From Streptomyces mashuensis (GTDB lineage: Bacteria > Actinomycetota > Actinomycetes > Streptomycetales > Streptomycetaceae), in contig NZ_BNBD01000013.1 in NCBI RefSeq assembly GCF_014654785.1, positions 1-64,000 on the forward strand: a stretch of DNA of 64,000 nucleotides. Direction: 5' to 3'. A program made the position numbers and the translations under genes. The stretch's first letter is position 1, and the number at the start of each line of letters is the position of its first letter. The notes below the pieces were generated by a model, which did not search any database, was not told the origin of the DNA, and saw only the letters and a list, made by a program, of their open reading frames with translations. Positions 24,300-33,638 of this stretch are shown here, one piece after another.

Positions 24300-25347
24300 C
24301 GTCCCCCGCGCCTTTCGGCGGTGCCCCCGGTGCTTCGGCGCCGGGGGCACCGGCGTTTTCGGGGGCGGCTTCCGGGGCGGCTTCCGGGGCGTCGTACGGC
24401 GGCGGGACGGTGCCGGGGCGGAACCAGGGGAGGCCGGGGGGCAAAGCGGCCGGGGCCTCCGGGAGGCGTGGGGGCCGCCGGGGCCGGACCTGGTCGACGA
24501 CGGCCATCCCGGCCCGGTGGACGGCCAGTGGTACGACGACGCAGAGCAGCGCCCAGAAGAGGGTGACGCCCCAGGGCCACCCGACGCGCCACGGCTGCTC
24601 GGCCAGCACCCGCCCGTCGTGGCCGAGCGACACGGTGTAGTCGCCGTGCGCGCCGGCCGTGAGCTCCACGTCGAGCACGATGCGCTCCCGGCCGCCGGGC
24701 GCAACGGTGCCGCGCCAGGGCCGCTCCTCCCACGCCGGCGCCAGCACGCCGCGGGCGGTGCCGAGCCGGAACACGGGGTCGCGGGCCTCGCCGGTGCCGA
24801 GGTTGGCGACGGTGACCACGAGCCGGCGCCGCGGCGGCGCCCCGAACCACGTCAGCAGCCCGTCCGCGCCCTCCAGCCGCGCGTCGAGCACGCCGAGCCG
24901 CTCCCCGCCGCGGCGGGCCGGCAGGGCGGCCACGGGGTGCCCCGTGACGACGAGCCCCGCGTCGGCCACGCCGGCCGGCCCGGTCACGGTGGCGGCGTGC
25001 ACCAGACACGGACACGGCACGGGTGGCCCCACGACCGGCAGACGGCCGCGGAACCGCCCGTCGGCGCCGACGGTGGCGGTCCGCCCGTCGCCGTTGGCGC
25101 AGGCGTTGGTGCCCCCGGCCATGTTCTGCCCGCAGATGATCAACATGACCAGCGCTCCGGGCCGCCATCCGGTGCCGGTGAGCCGGAGGGCGCTGCCGGG
25201 GGCGGCCTCGGGGTGATCGAGGGTGAGGGCGGGGGCGGGAGCGGGTTCGGGTTCGGCCGCTCGGGTGGGAGTGGCGCACGGGAGCACGGCGAGGAGTGCA
25301 GCGGTGGCGAGCGCTGTACGGGTGCGGCGCGCGCCGGGGGTGTTCAT
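24280..25347 (-). CDS. Secreted, membrane-anchored Ig-like protein
   Basis: This 355-residue protein has an N-terminal signal peptide (RTRTALATAALLAVLPCATPTRAAE). A first beta domain (LTGTGWRPGALVMLIICGQNMAGGTNACANGD ... VPCPCLVHAATV) has paired cysteines reminiscent of neocarzinostatin-like folds; a second is Ig-like (RRRLVVTVANLGTGEARDPVF). One membrane helix (WGVTLFWALLCVVVPLAVHRAGM) precedes a proline-rich cytoplasmic tail. It is coupled to the upstream gene by a 4-base overlap. It is the third gene of a surface-protein operon; function unknown. A hairpin inside its last codons (24320-24351) may terminate the convergent transporter transcript. Confidence 0.72.
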
Positions 25348-26120
25348 CGGTGCGCCCGGCGGCGGCGCAGGGTCAGTGCCGCCGCCCCCGCCAGCACGCC
25401 CGCACCGGCCAGCGTGGGCCCCAGCCAGGGCAGGGGCGCGTACGTGCCCGTCGCGGAGGCGCGGGTGCCGTCCGCGGATGTGACGGTGACGGTCACCCGT
25501 ACGCGGTCCAGGCGGGGCGCCCCGGGCCACGGTTCGGACAGGTCCACCGCTCCGCCCGGCGGCAGGGCGGCCGGCGCGCCGCTGCCGGGGCGGGTGCGCA
25601 GCACCTCGCCGAAGAGGCCCTCGGCCCGGAGCACCGGGCGCGGTGCGAGGGACGTGGTGCCACGGTTGACCACGCGGTAGTGCACGACGGCGGCCCGGCC
25701 CGTACCGGTGACCCGTACCCGTTCCACCGCCGGCGCGGACACCGCCGGGCCGGTCACCCGTACCGCCACCGGGACCCGCGCCTGCCGGCCGGCGCCCTCC
25801 ACCAGGACGGCCGCCGGGTGGTCGCCGGGCGGCGTGCCCGGCGGGACGGTCACGGTCAGCGGCACCTCCGCCCGCGTACGCGGCGGTACGCCGACCCGGC
25901 CGGCCGCCAGCGAGATCCACGGCCCGGTGCCGCGCAGCGCCAGCGTGACGGGCCGGTCCGAGCGGTTGACCAGGGCGAGCCGGTCCGCGAGCACGCTGCC
26001 GGGCGCGCCCTCCACGTACACGGCGCCGCGCTCGTCCGCGCCGGGCGCGGGCCCCGCCGTCCAGGGGGCGAGCGAGGCGGCGGCCAGCGCCAGCACCGCG
26101 GCAGGGGCCACAGGCGTCAT
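25344..26120 (-). CDS. Membrane-anchored DUF916-like surface protein
   Basis: This 258-residue protein has a signal peptide (PAAVLALAAASLAPWTAGPAPGA). Residues about 32-125 form a beta domain (LALVNRSDRPVTLALRGTGPWISL, then LTVTVPPGTPPGDHPAAVLVEG) like the DUF916/WxL-interacting domain. A second Ig-like domain follows (VHYRVVNRGTTSLAPRPVL). A C-terminal membrane helix ends in RRRR. It is the middle gene of the operon with the LPQTG protein. By analogy with WxL systems it may hold partner proteins at the wall; that is inference. Confidence 0.7.
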   Translation of the reverse strand: MTPVAPAAVLALAAASLAPWTAGPAPGADERGAVYVEGAPGSVLADRLALVNRSDRPVTLALRGTGPWISLAAGRVGVPPRTRAEVPLTVTVPPGTPPGDHPAAVLVEGAGRQARVPVAVRVTGPAVSAPAVERVRVTGTGRAAVVHYRVVNRGTTSLAPRPVLRAEGLFGEVLRTRPGSGAPAALPPGGAVDLSEPWPGAPRLDRVRVTVTVTSADGTRASATGTYAPLPWLGPTLAGAGVLAGAAALTLRRRRAHR

Positions 26121-26128
26121 CGGCCGCG

Positions 26129-26935
26129 TCAGCCGGTGGTGGTGCGGCGGCGCCGGGTGAGCCAGAGGGTGCCGGCGACACCGGCCAGGAAGACCGTGCC
26201 GCCGAGCGTGCCGAGGGCCAGGGCCGAATCGGAGGGCCCGGTCTGCGGCAGGCTGCCGCCGCCGGTGGTCGAACCACCGGTGGTCGAGCCGCCGGTGGTG
26301 GAGCCCCCGGTCGTCGAGCCGCCCGTCGTCGTCCCACCCGTGGACCCGGCCGTCGTGCCGCCTGTCGTACCGGCCGTCGTGCCTCCTGTCGTACCGCCCG
26401 TCGTCCCGCCCGGGTCCTTCACCTCCAGCGTCAGCGACGGCTTCGGGTTGTTCGCCGGTTCGCACGTCGTCGTCGTTCCCAGCGCCGAGATCGTCAGCGT
26501 CGACGCCGTGAACGTCACCTGCCCGCCCTTCTTCGGCGTGTACGTTCCCGACAAGTCGCTGATCTTGATGGGGGTGTTCGGCGGGATCGGCTGGTCGTTG
26601 GCCGGGCCGGTCACCGCGACCGTGCCGGTGTCCGCCCCGCCGACCTTGATCACCGCACTTGGCTTCATCACCCCCTTGCCGAGCTCCACGGGGCTGGAGG
26701 AGACGCCCTTCTGGAACGACATCGTCAGGGTGTACGCCGAGCCGCTCGGCGCCGCCTTGATGTCGATGGGCGAGACGGCGCTCTTGTCGCCGATCGGGGT
26801 CTTGCACTGGTAGGTGACGTCCACGACCTCGGCGTGCGCGGCCTGCGCCGCAGGCAGGACCGTACCGGCGGCCAGCGCCGCCGAGGCCGCGAGCGCGCCG
26901 GCGCGGCGGGCGGGACGGCTCGGTAAGCGGGACAC
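26129..26935 (-). CDS. LPQTG-anchored surface protein with GGSTT repeats
   Basis: This 268-residue protein starts with GTG at 26935, with GGGAG seven bases upstream. It has a signal peptide (residues 1 to about 35, cleavage near AHAEVV), a beta domain of about 130 residues with two cysteines that may form a disulphide (VTYQCKTPIGD ... TTTTCEPAN), a threonine and glycine-rich repeat linker, the sorting signal LPQTG, a membrane helix (LALGTLGGTVFLAGVAGTLWL) and RRRR. A sortase should attach it to peptidoglycan. It is the first gene of a three-gene operon with two Ig-like membrane proteins. Confidence 0.85.
   Translation of the reverse strand: MSRLPSRPARRAGALAASAALAAGTVLPAAQAAHAEVVDVTYQCKTPIGDKSAVSPIDIKAAPSGSAYTLTMSFQKGVSSSPVELGKGVMKPSAVIKVGGADTGTVAVTGPANDQPIPPNTPIKISDLSGTYTPKKGGQVTFTASTLTISALGTTTTCEPANNPKPSLTLEVKDPGGTTGGTTGGTTAGTTGGTTAGSTGGTTTGGSTTGGSTTGGSTTGGSTTGGGSLPQTGPSDSALALGTLGGTVFLAGVAGTLWLTRRRRTTTG
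26262..26412. repeat. Coding repeat for Gly-Ser/Thr linker
   Basis: Near-identical units encode GGTTGGTTA and GGSTT peptides in the LPQTG protein. The last four GGSTT units (15 bases each) are the most regular. Copy number is likely to vary between strains. Confidence 0.75.
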
Positions 26936-27049
26936 GTCGGGCTCCCCTCTCGTCCGGTCGGGAACCGCAATAACTGACGGCACATCAGATCGGGCGCCGA
27001 CAGTACGCCCGCGCCCGTCGAGAGGGAAGACGGAGAACGCGCCGTGCAC

Positions 27050-27547
27050 CTACGACGGCGCGGCGAGCTCCGCCCAGACGGTCTTGCCGGCCTCGTCCTG
27101 CGCCCGCAGGACACCCCAGTCGAGGCAGAGGCGCTGCACGATGAACATGCCGTGGCCGCCGGGCCGCCCGGCGCGGTGCGGGGTGCGCGGGGCCGGCGTA
27201 CCGGCGCCGAGGTCGGCAACCTCCAGCCGCAGCACCTTGGCCGTGCAGCTGACGCGCAGCTCCTCGGGGCCGTCGGCGTGCAGGCAGGCGTTGGTGACCA
27301 GCTCGGAGACCACGAGGAGGACGTCCTCCGCGGCGGCGCGCCGGTCGGCGTCCGCGGCGGGCAGCCAGCCCCAGTCGTACAGCGCCTGCCGGGTGAAGTC
27401 CCGGGCGAGGGGCACGGCGCCGCTGACGCCGGCCAGCGGCAGCCTGCGCACCGTGCCGGTACCGGCCGGCGGCGGGCCGGCGGAGGCAGCACCCTCGGCC
27501 GCCGGGCCTGGGCCGTCCGGCGGCGGGCACGCCCGGGTGCTGCTCAT
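27050..27547 (-). CDS. Anti-sigma factor, HATPase (RsbW-like) family
   Basis: This 165-residue protein has the GHKL ATPase fold used by serine-kinase anti-sigma factors. Residues 1 to about 35 are a proline-rich tail. The N box is VSELVTNACLHA, G1 is VADLGAGTP, and G2 is GRPGGHGMFIVQRLCLDWGV. It probably holds the SigB-like factor encoded at 28364 inactive and phosphorylates the STAS antagonist encoded at 27733. Such isolated HATPase genes are numerous in Streptomyces, so the partner assignment rests on proximity. Confidence 0.85.
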   Translation of the reverse strand: MSSTRACPPPDGPGPAAEGAASAGPPPAGTGTVRRLPLAGVSGAVPLARDFTRQALYDWGWLPAADADRRAAAEDVLLVVSELVTNACLHADGPEELRVSCTAKVLRLEVADLGAGTPAPRTPHRAGRPGGHGMFIVQRLCLDWGVLRAQDEAGKTVWAELAAPS

Positions 27548-27732
27548 CAGCGCTTCACCTCACCGTGGTGCAACGGTTCCAACGATTCCATCGGATCCAG
27601 GGGATCCAGCTGTCTCCTGCCCGTCCCCATCCCGGGAACACCCCTCGTTTCCCGGCAACGCCTGTGACAAGGACAACTCGGGGAGATTCCGTCAGGGCCG
27701 GACAAGGCGGTCATGGCGGTCAAGACGGGCGT

Positions 27733-28110
27733 TCAGTCGACGACTGCCGCTTCGGCGGCCTGGAGCGTCTCGTGCAGGACGAAGACGGCCCCGGCGCCTG
27801 TGATCTCGAACACCCGGGCGACGGCCGGCCGCATGGCGGCCAGGTGGATCGCACCACCGGCGGCATCGGCCTTCAGCCGGGCGGCGAGCAGGACGTTCAG
27901 CCCGGTCGAGTCGCAGAAGTCGAGCCGGGAGCAGTCGACGACGACACGCGCGGCACCGTCCTCGACACACTTCTCCAGCGGCTCGCGCAACAGCTCGGCC
28001 GTGTGGTGATCGAGCTCACCCACGGGTGCGACGACCGCGCCGGCGCCGTGCCGCCGGACCTCCACCCACAGCCGGCCCCGGCTCGCGTTGCCGACTATCT
28101 CGCGATCCAT
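27733..28110 (-). CDS. STAS anti-anti-sigma factor
   Basis: This 125-residue single STAS domain has the phosphorylatable serine in DFCDSTGLNVLL (about residue 68). When unphosphorylated it would bind the HATPase anti-sigma factor and free the sigma factor. The start is the ATG at 28110, with AGGGGAG upstream. It is divergent from the sigma gene, giving the compact set anti-sigma, antagonist, sigma. Confidence 0.92.
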   Translation of the reverse strand: MDREIVGNASRGRLWVEVRRHGAGAVVAPVGELDHHTAELLREPLEKCVEDGAARVVVDCSRLDFCDSTGLNVLLAARLKADAAGGAIHLAAMRPAVARVFEITGAGAVFVLHETLQAAEAAVVD

Positions 28111-28363
28111 GCGCTCCCCTTCGTGCCGTGTGGTGTGCCCGCGTGGCGCAGGCAGAACCCTACGCCTTCCATACGCCCGGCCGGAACCCGAACTTCCGCC
28201 ATACCCTCCCATAACCGGACAGTCAGGACTTGCCAGCGGGCGGTGAAGACCGGTAGGGCTAGAAGGACACATCCCCCACGGACGGCTCTGGAGGCGCCGC
28301 AAAAAGCAACGGAACGGTCACGGCATCGGCAGCCATATGCCGAGAACGATGGAGGACACCCCC

Positions 28364-29314
28364 ATGTCACCCCGGCTGGACGAAACGCGGACCGGCACCC
28401 CCGTCCGGAACACCGCGCCGTCGGCACCCCCGGCACACCTTGCCGGTCAGGAAGCACCCGAAACCACCGGAACCCCCGGAAACACCACCCGCCCGACCGA
28501 CGCCCCGGGCCTCCCGGACCTCCCGGAGATCCCTCCGTACGACGAGGTGGGCGCGGTCGACGCCCGGGCCCTGTCCAAGACGCTCTTCGCGCGCCTCGCG
28601 TCGCTCGAGGAGGGCACCCACGAGTACGCGTACGTGCGCAACACCCTCGTCGAACTGAACCTCGCCCTGGTGAAGTTCGCGGCCGCGCGGTTCCGCACCC
28701 GCAGCGAGCCGATGGAGGACATCATCCAGGTCGGGACGATCGGTCTGATCAAGGCCATCGACCGCTTCGAGCTCAGCCGCGGCGTCGAGTTCCCGACCTT
28801 CGCCATGCCGACGATCATCGGCGAGATCAAGCGTTTCTTCCGCGACACCAGCTGGTCCGTGCGCGTCCCGCGCCGGCTCCAGGAGCTCCGCCTCGACCTG
28901 GCCAGGGCGAGCGACGAGCTCGCCCAGCGCCTGGACCGCTCCCCCACCGTCGCCGAGCTGGCCGAGCGCCTGGGCCTGACGGAGGAGGAGGTCGTCGAGG
29001 GCATGGCCGCGAGCAACGCCTACACGGCCAGCTCGCTGGACGCCCAGGCGGAGGCCGACGAGCCCGAGGGCACCCTCTCGGACCGCATCGGCTACGAGGA
29101 CCACGGCCTGGAGGGCGTCGAGTACGTCGAGTCCCTCAAGCCGCTGATCGCGGAACTCCCGCAGCGGGACCGGCACATCCTCTCGCTGCGGTTCGTGGCG
29201 AACATGACCCAGTCCGAGATCGGCGAGGAGCTGGGCATCTCGCAGATGCACGTCTCACGCCTGCTCTCCCGGACGCTGGTCAAACTCCGCCGGGGCCTCC
29301 TGACGGAGGAGTGA
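28364..29314 (+). CDS. SigB/SigF-family RNA polymerase sigma factor
   Basis: This 316-residue protein has region 2 with EYAYVRNTLVELNLALVKFAAARF and IIQVGTIGLIKAIDRFELSRGVEFPTFAMPTIIGEIKRFFRD, region 3 (ARASDELAQRLDRSPTVAELAERLGL) and region 4 with LPQRDRHILSLRFVANMTQSEIGEELGISQMHVSRLLSRTL. It has a proline-rich N-terminal extension. The ATG at 28364 has GGAGG eight bases upstream. This is the stress or development class (group 3) recognising GTTT ... GGGTAT-like promoters. Activity is probably set by the neighbouring STAS and HATPase proteins. Confidence 0.95.
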   Translation: MSPRLDETRTGTPVRNTAPSAPPAHLAGQEAPETTGTPGNTTRPTDAPGLPDLPEIPPYDEVGAVDARALSKTLFARLASLEEGTHEYAYVRNTLVELNLALVKFAAARFRTRSEPMEDIIQVGTIGLIKAIDRFELSRGVEFPTFAMPTIIGEIKRFFRDTSWSVRVPRRLQELRLDLARASDELAQRLDRSPTVAELAERLGLTEEEVVEGMAASNAYTASSLDAQAEADEPEGTLSDRIGYEDHGLEGVEYVESLKPLIAELPQRDRHILSLRFVANMTQSEIGEELGISQMHVSRLLSRTLVKLRRGLLTEE

Positions 29315-29387
29315 CGCACGAAGCGCCCCCTCGACGCCGGGTGCCGCACGGGATGATCCGGGGCGGCACCCGGCGTTGGGGAAGGGC

Positions 29388-29840
29388 ATGAACGCCTTCA
29401 ACCTCGCCGTCATCGAAGAGTTCCGCGCCAACAAGGGCGTGGTGGGCGGCGACTTCGCCGGTACGTCGCTGTTGCTGCTCACCACGCGCGGGGCCCGCAC
29501 CGGGCTGCCGCGCACCACACCGCTCGTCCATCTCCCCGACGACGACCACGGCCGGCTCGTCGTCTTCGCCTCGAACGGCGGGGCGCCCACCGCGCCGGCC
29601 TGGTACCACAACCTCATGGCGTCGCCCGAGGCCACCGTCGAGGTGGGCGAGGAGCGGCGGCGGGTGCGGGCGCGGGTGCTCGACGTCGCCGAGCACGACG
29701 CGGTGTGGGCCCGGCAGATCGCGCGAGAGCCGCAGTTCGCGGAGTTCCGCGAACGGGCCCTCGCCGCGGGGCGGGTCATTCCGCTGGTGGCCCTGGAGCC
29801 CGTGGACGGGGCCGGGGACGAGCCCGTGGACCAGCCCTAG
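29388..29840 (+). CDS. Deazaflavin-dependent nitroreductase (DDN) family protein
   Basis: This 150-residue F420H2-dependent reductase-fold protein has LLLLTTRGARTGLPRTTPL, LVVFASNGGAPTAPAWYHNLMASPEATVEVG and VWARQIAREPQFAEF, all standard for the DDN/Rv3547 family. It probably reduces quinones or small enones in the cytoplasm using coenzyme F420, which Streptomyces make. Its TAG stop shares the CTAG with the stop of the convergent hutI gene. Confidence 0.92.
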   Translation: MNAFNLAVIEEFRANKGVVGGDFAGTSLLLLTTRGARTGLPRTTPLVHLPDDDHGRLVVFASNGGAPTAPAWYHNLMASPEATVEVGEERRRVRARVLDVAEHDAVWARQIAREPQFAEFRERALAAGRVIPLVALEPVDGAGDEPVDQP

Positions 29841-31003
29841 ACCTCCCGCACGCCGCCCCGCCACACCTCGCGCACCAGCGGTACGCCCGGGCGGTAGGCC
29901 AGGTGGACGTGGCTCGGGGCGTCCAGGAGCTGGAGGTCGGCGCGGGCGCCGGGCGTGAGGCGGCCCACGTCCGTGCGGCGCAGGGCGGCCGCGCCGCCGG
30001 CGGTGGCGGACCAGACGGCCTCGTCCGGTGTCATCCCCATGTCGCGGACGGCCAGCGCGATGCAGAACGACATCGAACTGGTGTAGGACGAACCGGGGTT
30101 GCAGTCGGTGGACAGCGCTACGGTGGCGCCCGCGTCCAGCAGTCGGCGTGCGTCGGGCCAGGGGGCGCGGGTGGAGAACTCCGCGCCCGGGAGGAGCGTG
30201 GCCACGGTGCTGCTGTTCGCCAGCGCGTCGACGTCCGCGTCCGTGAGGTGGGTGCAGTGGTCGGCCGACGCGGCCCCCAGTTCGACGGCCAGCTGCACAC
30301 CGGGGCCGTGGCCCAGCTGGTTGGCGTGGACGCGCGGGACGAGGCCGTGCCGCTGCCCGGCGGTGAGGATCGTACGGGCCTGGTCGCCGTCGAAGGCGCC
30401 GCGCTCGCAGAAGACGTCCACCCAGCGGGCGTGCGGTGCGCAGGCGTCGAGCATCTCGCCGGTGACGAGGGCGACGTAGCCGGCCGGGTCGTCCGCGAAC
30501 TCGGGGGCGACGACGTGCGCGCCGAGGTATGTGACCTCGTCGGTGTGCGCGGCGGCGATGCGCAGGGCGCGGGCCTCGTCGTCCGTGGTCAGGCCGTAGC
30601 CGGACTTGGTCTCGACGGTGGTGGTGCCCTGCCGCAGGGCCTCGTGCAGGTGGCGCCGGAGGTTGGCCTCCAGCTCCTCGTCGGTGGCGGCGCGGGTGGC
30701 GGCCACGGTCGTGCGGATGCCGCCGGCGGTGTAGCTCCGGCCCGACATGCGGGCGTTGAACTCGGCGGTGCGGTCGCCCGCGAAGACCAGGTGGGAGTGC
30801 GAGTCGACGTAGCCGGGCAGGACGGCCCGGCCGCCGGCGTCGACGGCGTTGTCAGTGGCGGGTGCTTTGCTGGTCGTACCGACCCAGGCGATGCGGTCGC
30901 CGTCGACGACGACGGCCGCGTCCTGGATCAGGCCGAGGGGGCCTTCACCGAGGGAGGGGTCGTTGGTGACGAGACTGCTGATGTTGGTGATTGCCGTGCT
31001 CAT
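29837..31003 (-). CDS. hutI: Imidazolonepropionase
   Basis: This 388-residue amidohydrolase opens imidazolone propionate to N-formimino-glutamate in histidine degradation. Metal and substrate motifs are PGYVDSHSHLVFAGDR, GTTTVETKSGYGL, VHANQLGHGPGV, SADHCTHL and STDCNPGSSYTSSM. It is the last gene of the hut operon, starting about 20 bases after hutF. Confidence 0.95.
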   Translation of the reverse strand: MSTAITNISSLVTNDPSLGEGPLGLIQDAAVVVDGDRIAWVGTTSKAPATDNAVDAGGRAVLPGYVDSHSHLVFAGDRTAEFNARMSGRSYTAGGIRTTVAATRAATDEELEANLRRHLHEALRQGTTTVETKSGYGLTTDDEARALRIAAAHTDEVTYLGAHVVAPEFADDPAGYVALVTGEMLDACAPHARWVDVFCERGAFDGDQARTILTAGQRHGLVPRVHANQLGHGPGVQLAVELGAASADHCTHLTDADVDALANSSTVATLLPGAEFSTRAPWPDARRLLDAGATVALSTDCNPGSSYTSSMSFCIALAVRDMGMTPDEAVWSATAGGAAALRRTDVGRLTPGARADLQLLDAPSHVHLAYRPGVPLVREVWRGGVREV

Positions 31004-31023
31004 GTTGTCTCCGGTGCTCGGCG

Positions 31024-32442
31024 TCAGGCGCTCGGTGCGGGCGGGGCGCTCAGGGCGGCGATCGAGTCGGCCAGGGCCCGTGGCACGTCCGGTACGAGCT
31101 GGTGGGCACCGTCCCGTACGACGTGCCGGCCGCCGACCACCGTATGGCGCACGTCGGCCGCGGTCGCGGCGAATACCGCCGTCTCGGCGCCCAGCAGCGG
31201 CGACGGCCCGGCGGTCCGGACGGAGTCCAGCGCCACGGTCGTGAAGTCGGCCAGGGCACCCGCCTCCAGGCGGCCGGCCTCCGGCCAGCCGAGGGAGGCG
31301 TGGCCGTCGGTGGTGGCGGCGCGCAGCAGGGCCGCGGCCGTCCAGTGGCCGCGGGTGCGGGTGCGCAGCCGCTCGTCGAGCTCCATGGCCCGCGCCTCCT
31401 CGAACAGGTCGACGACGGCGTGGCTGTCGCTGCCCAGCGACAGCGGGGAGCCGGCCCGCTGCACGGCGACCGCCGGGCCGATGCCGTCGGCGAGGTCCCG
31501 CTCGGTGGTGGGGCACATGCACACGGTGGTCCGCGTGCCGCCGAGGAGGCGGACGTCCTCGTCGGTGAGGTGCGTGGCGTGCACGGCCGACGTGCGGGGG
31601 CCGAGCACGCCGTGGTCGGCGAGCAGCCGGGTGGGCGTGCAGCCGTGGGCGGCGTGGCAGGCGTCGTTCTCGGCGGTCTGCTCGGAGAGGTGGACGTGCA
31701 GGGGTGCCTGCCGTTCCTCGGCCCAGGCGGCGACGCCGGCCAGCTGACCGGCGGGCACGGCGCGCACGGAGTGCACGGCGGCGCCGAGCCGGGCGTGGTC
31801 GCCGCCCGGCTTCAGCGCGGAGACGCGCTCGGCCCAGGCGTCGGCGGTGCCGTCGGAGAAGCGGAGCTGGTGCGGCTCGGGGGGCGCGCCGAAACCCGAG
31901 GAGAGGTAGGCGGTGTCGAGGAGGGTGATGCGGATGCCGGCTTCGGCCGCGGCCGCCATGAGGGCGTCGCCCATGGCGTTCGGGTCGGTGTAGCGGGTGC
32001 CGCCCGGGGCGTGGTGCACGTAGTGGAACTCGCCGACGCAGGTGATGCCGGCGAGGGCCATCTCGGCGTACGCGGCGCGGGCGAGGGCGAAGTAGTTCTC
32101 GGGGGTGAGACGAGCCGCAACGTCGTACATGACTTTGCGCCAGGTCCAGAATGAGTCCGGCACGAAAGACGCGCCTTCCGCCGCGCCGGTTCCCCGCATG
32201 AGCGGGGGTGATCCGGTGCCGCTGCCCACCTGCACGTGGCCGCGCAGGGCGCGGTGGAAGGCGTGGCTGTGCGCGTTGGCCAGGCCCGGCAGGGTGAGGC
32301 CGCGCAGCACCACCGCGCCCGGTGGCGGGGCGGCCACGCCGGTGCGTACGGCCGTGATCCGCCCGTCGGTCACGTCGAGCGCCACGCCCGGCTCGACCGC
32401 GGGGTCGAGCCAGGCGTGTTCGGCCCAGTACGTCAGCTGCAC
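31024..32442 (-). CDS. hutF: Formimidoylglutamate deiminase
   Basis: This 472-residue amidohydrolase converts N-formimino-L-glutamate to N-formyl-L-glutamate and ammonia. Motifs: GLANAHSHAFHRALRGH (metal HxH), FWTWRKVMYDVAARLTPENYFALARAAYAEMALAGIT, LHVHLSEQTAEN, VHATHL and SLGSDSHAVVDL. The GTG at 32442 overlaps the stop of the upstream gene by ten bases. HutF implies the five-step histidine pathway through formylglutamate. Confidence 0.93.
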   Translation of the reverse strand: MQLTYWAEHAWLDPAVEPGVALDVTDGRITAVRTGVAAPPPGAVVLRGLTLPGLANAHSHAFHRALRGHVQVGSGTGSPPLMRGTGAAEGASFVPDSFWTWRKVMYDVAARLTPENYFALARAAYAEMALAGITCVGEFHYVHHAPGGTRYTDPNAMGDALMAAAAEAGIRITLLDTAYLSSGFGAPPEPHQLRFSDGTADAWAERVSALKPGGDHARLGAAVHSVRAVPAGQLAGVAAWAEERQAPLHVHLSEQTAENDACHAAHGCTPTRLLADHGVLGPRTSAVHATHLTDEDVRLLGGTRTTVCMCPTTERDLADGIGPAVAVQRAGSPLSLGSDSHAVVDLFEEARAMELDERLRTRTRGHWTAAALLRAATTDGHASLGWPEAGRLEAGALADFTTVALDSVRTAGPSPLLGAETAVFAATAADVRHTVVGGRHVVRDGAHQLVPDVPRALADSIAALSAPPAPSA

Positions 32443-33638
32443 GCGAGCCCCTCCAGTACGTCGGCGAGTGCGGTCACTCCGGCCACGCAGTCGTCCTCGG
32501 TGGCCGTCTCGGCGGGCGAGTGGGACACGCCGGTGGGGTTGCGGACGAACAGCATGGCGGTGGGAACGGCGCCGGAGAGGATACCGGCGTCGTGCCCGGC
32601 GCCCGTGGGCAGCACGGGCGCGCCGCCGAGCAGCCGGGCGAGCTCGTCCCGCAGGTCGTGGGCGAACTCCACGACGGGCGTGAACGACTCACGGGTGACG
32701 CGCACGTCGACGCCGTCGCGCTTGCCGCGCTCGGTGGCGGCCTGCTCGATCTCGGCGAGGACGGCGGCCAGGGTCTCCTCGTCGGCGGCGCGCGAGTCGA
32801 GCCAGCCGCGGACGAGGGACGGGATGGCGTTGACGCCGTTGGGTTCGACGGCGACCTTGCCGAAGGTGGCGAGGGCGCCGGCGAGGCGGGCCTTCTTGCG
32901 GGCGGCCAGCACGGTGTTGGCGTACGTGAGCATCGGGTCGCGGCGGTCCTCGATGCGGGTGGTGCCGGCGTGGTTGGCCTCGCCGTGGAAGTCGAACCGC
33001 CAGCGGCCGTGCGGCCAGATGGCGGAGGCGACGCCCACGGCGTGCTCCGTGCCGGCCAGGGCCCGGCCCTGTTCGACGTGGAGTTCGACGAACGCGCCGA
33101 TGCGGGCCAGGCGCTCGGGGTCGGCGCCGATGGCGTCCGGGTCGTACCCGGCGCGCTCCATGGCCTGCGGCAGCGTGACGCCGTCGGCGTCCCGCAGCTC
33201 GCGGGCGGCCTCCGGGGTGAGCGCCCCGGCGGTCAGCCGCGAGCCGACGCAGGCGAGCCCGAACCGGGCGCCCTCCTCGTCGCCGAAGTTGACGACGGCG
33301 AGGGGGCGGGTGGGTGCGGCCCCGCGGCTGCGGAGTTCGTCGAGGGCGGCGAAGGACGACACGACGCCGAGGGGTCCGTCGAAGGCGCCGCCGTCGGGGA
33401 CGGAGTCGAGGTGCGACCCGGTGACCACGGCGTCCCCGGCGGCCGGGTCGCCGAGCCAGGCCCACTGGTTGCCGTTGCGGTCGGTCTCGTAGGTGAGGCC
33501 GCGGCTCTCCGCCTGGGCGCGGAACCAGGCCCGGCAGTCGGTGTCGGCCCCGGTCCAGGCGAAGCGGCGGTAGCCGCCGGTGGCCGTGTTGCGGCCGATG
33601 GGCCGGAGGTCGGCCCACATCTCATGGAACCGGCTCAT
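32433..33638 (-). CDS. M20 family amidohydrolase in hut operon (allantoate amidohydrolase-like)
   Basis: This 401-residue metallo-hydrolase is of the allantoate amidohydrolase/N-carbamoylase group: VTGSHLDSVPDGGAFDGPLGV (metal H and D), VNFGDEEGARFGLACVGSR, FVELHVEQGRAL, FHGEANHAGTTRIEDRRDPMLTYA and PTGAGHDAGIL. It overlaps hutU (ATGA) and hutF, so it belongs to the operon. No hutG (formylglutamate deformylase) is present. This enzyme could release formate from N-formylglutamate; that is an inference from context. Confidence 0.9.
   Translation of the reverse strand: MSRFHEMWADLRPIGRNTATGGYRRFAWTGADTDCRAWFRAQAESRGLTYETDRNGNQWAWLGDPAAGDAVVTGSHLDSVPDGGAFDGPLGVVSSFAALDELRSRGAAPTRPLAVVNFGDEEGARFGLACVGSRLTAGALTPEAARELRDADGVTLPQAMERAGYDPDAIGADPERLARIGAFVELHVEQGRALAGTEHAVGVASAIWPHGRWRFDFHGEANHAGTTRIEDRRDPMLTYANTVLAARKKARLAGALATFGKVAVEPNGVNAIPSLVRGWLDSRAADEETLAAVLAEIEQAATERGKRDGVDVRVTRESFTPVVEFAHDLRDELARLLGGAPVLPTGAGHDAGILSGAVPTAMLFVRNPTGVSHSPAETATEDDCVAGVTALADVLEGLACS

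Noticed and set aside
28200..28206. GGGTAT-like -10 box on the minus strand before the STAS gene (SigB-type promoter)
   Set aside because: No GTTT-like -35 stands at the right distance, so an autoregulatory promoter cannot be supported from sequence.
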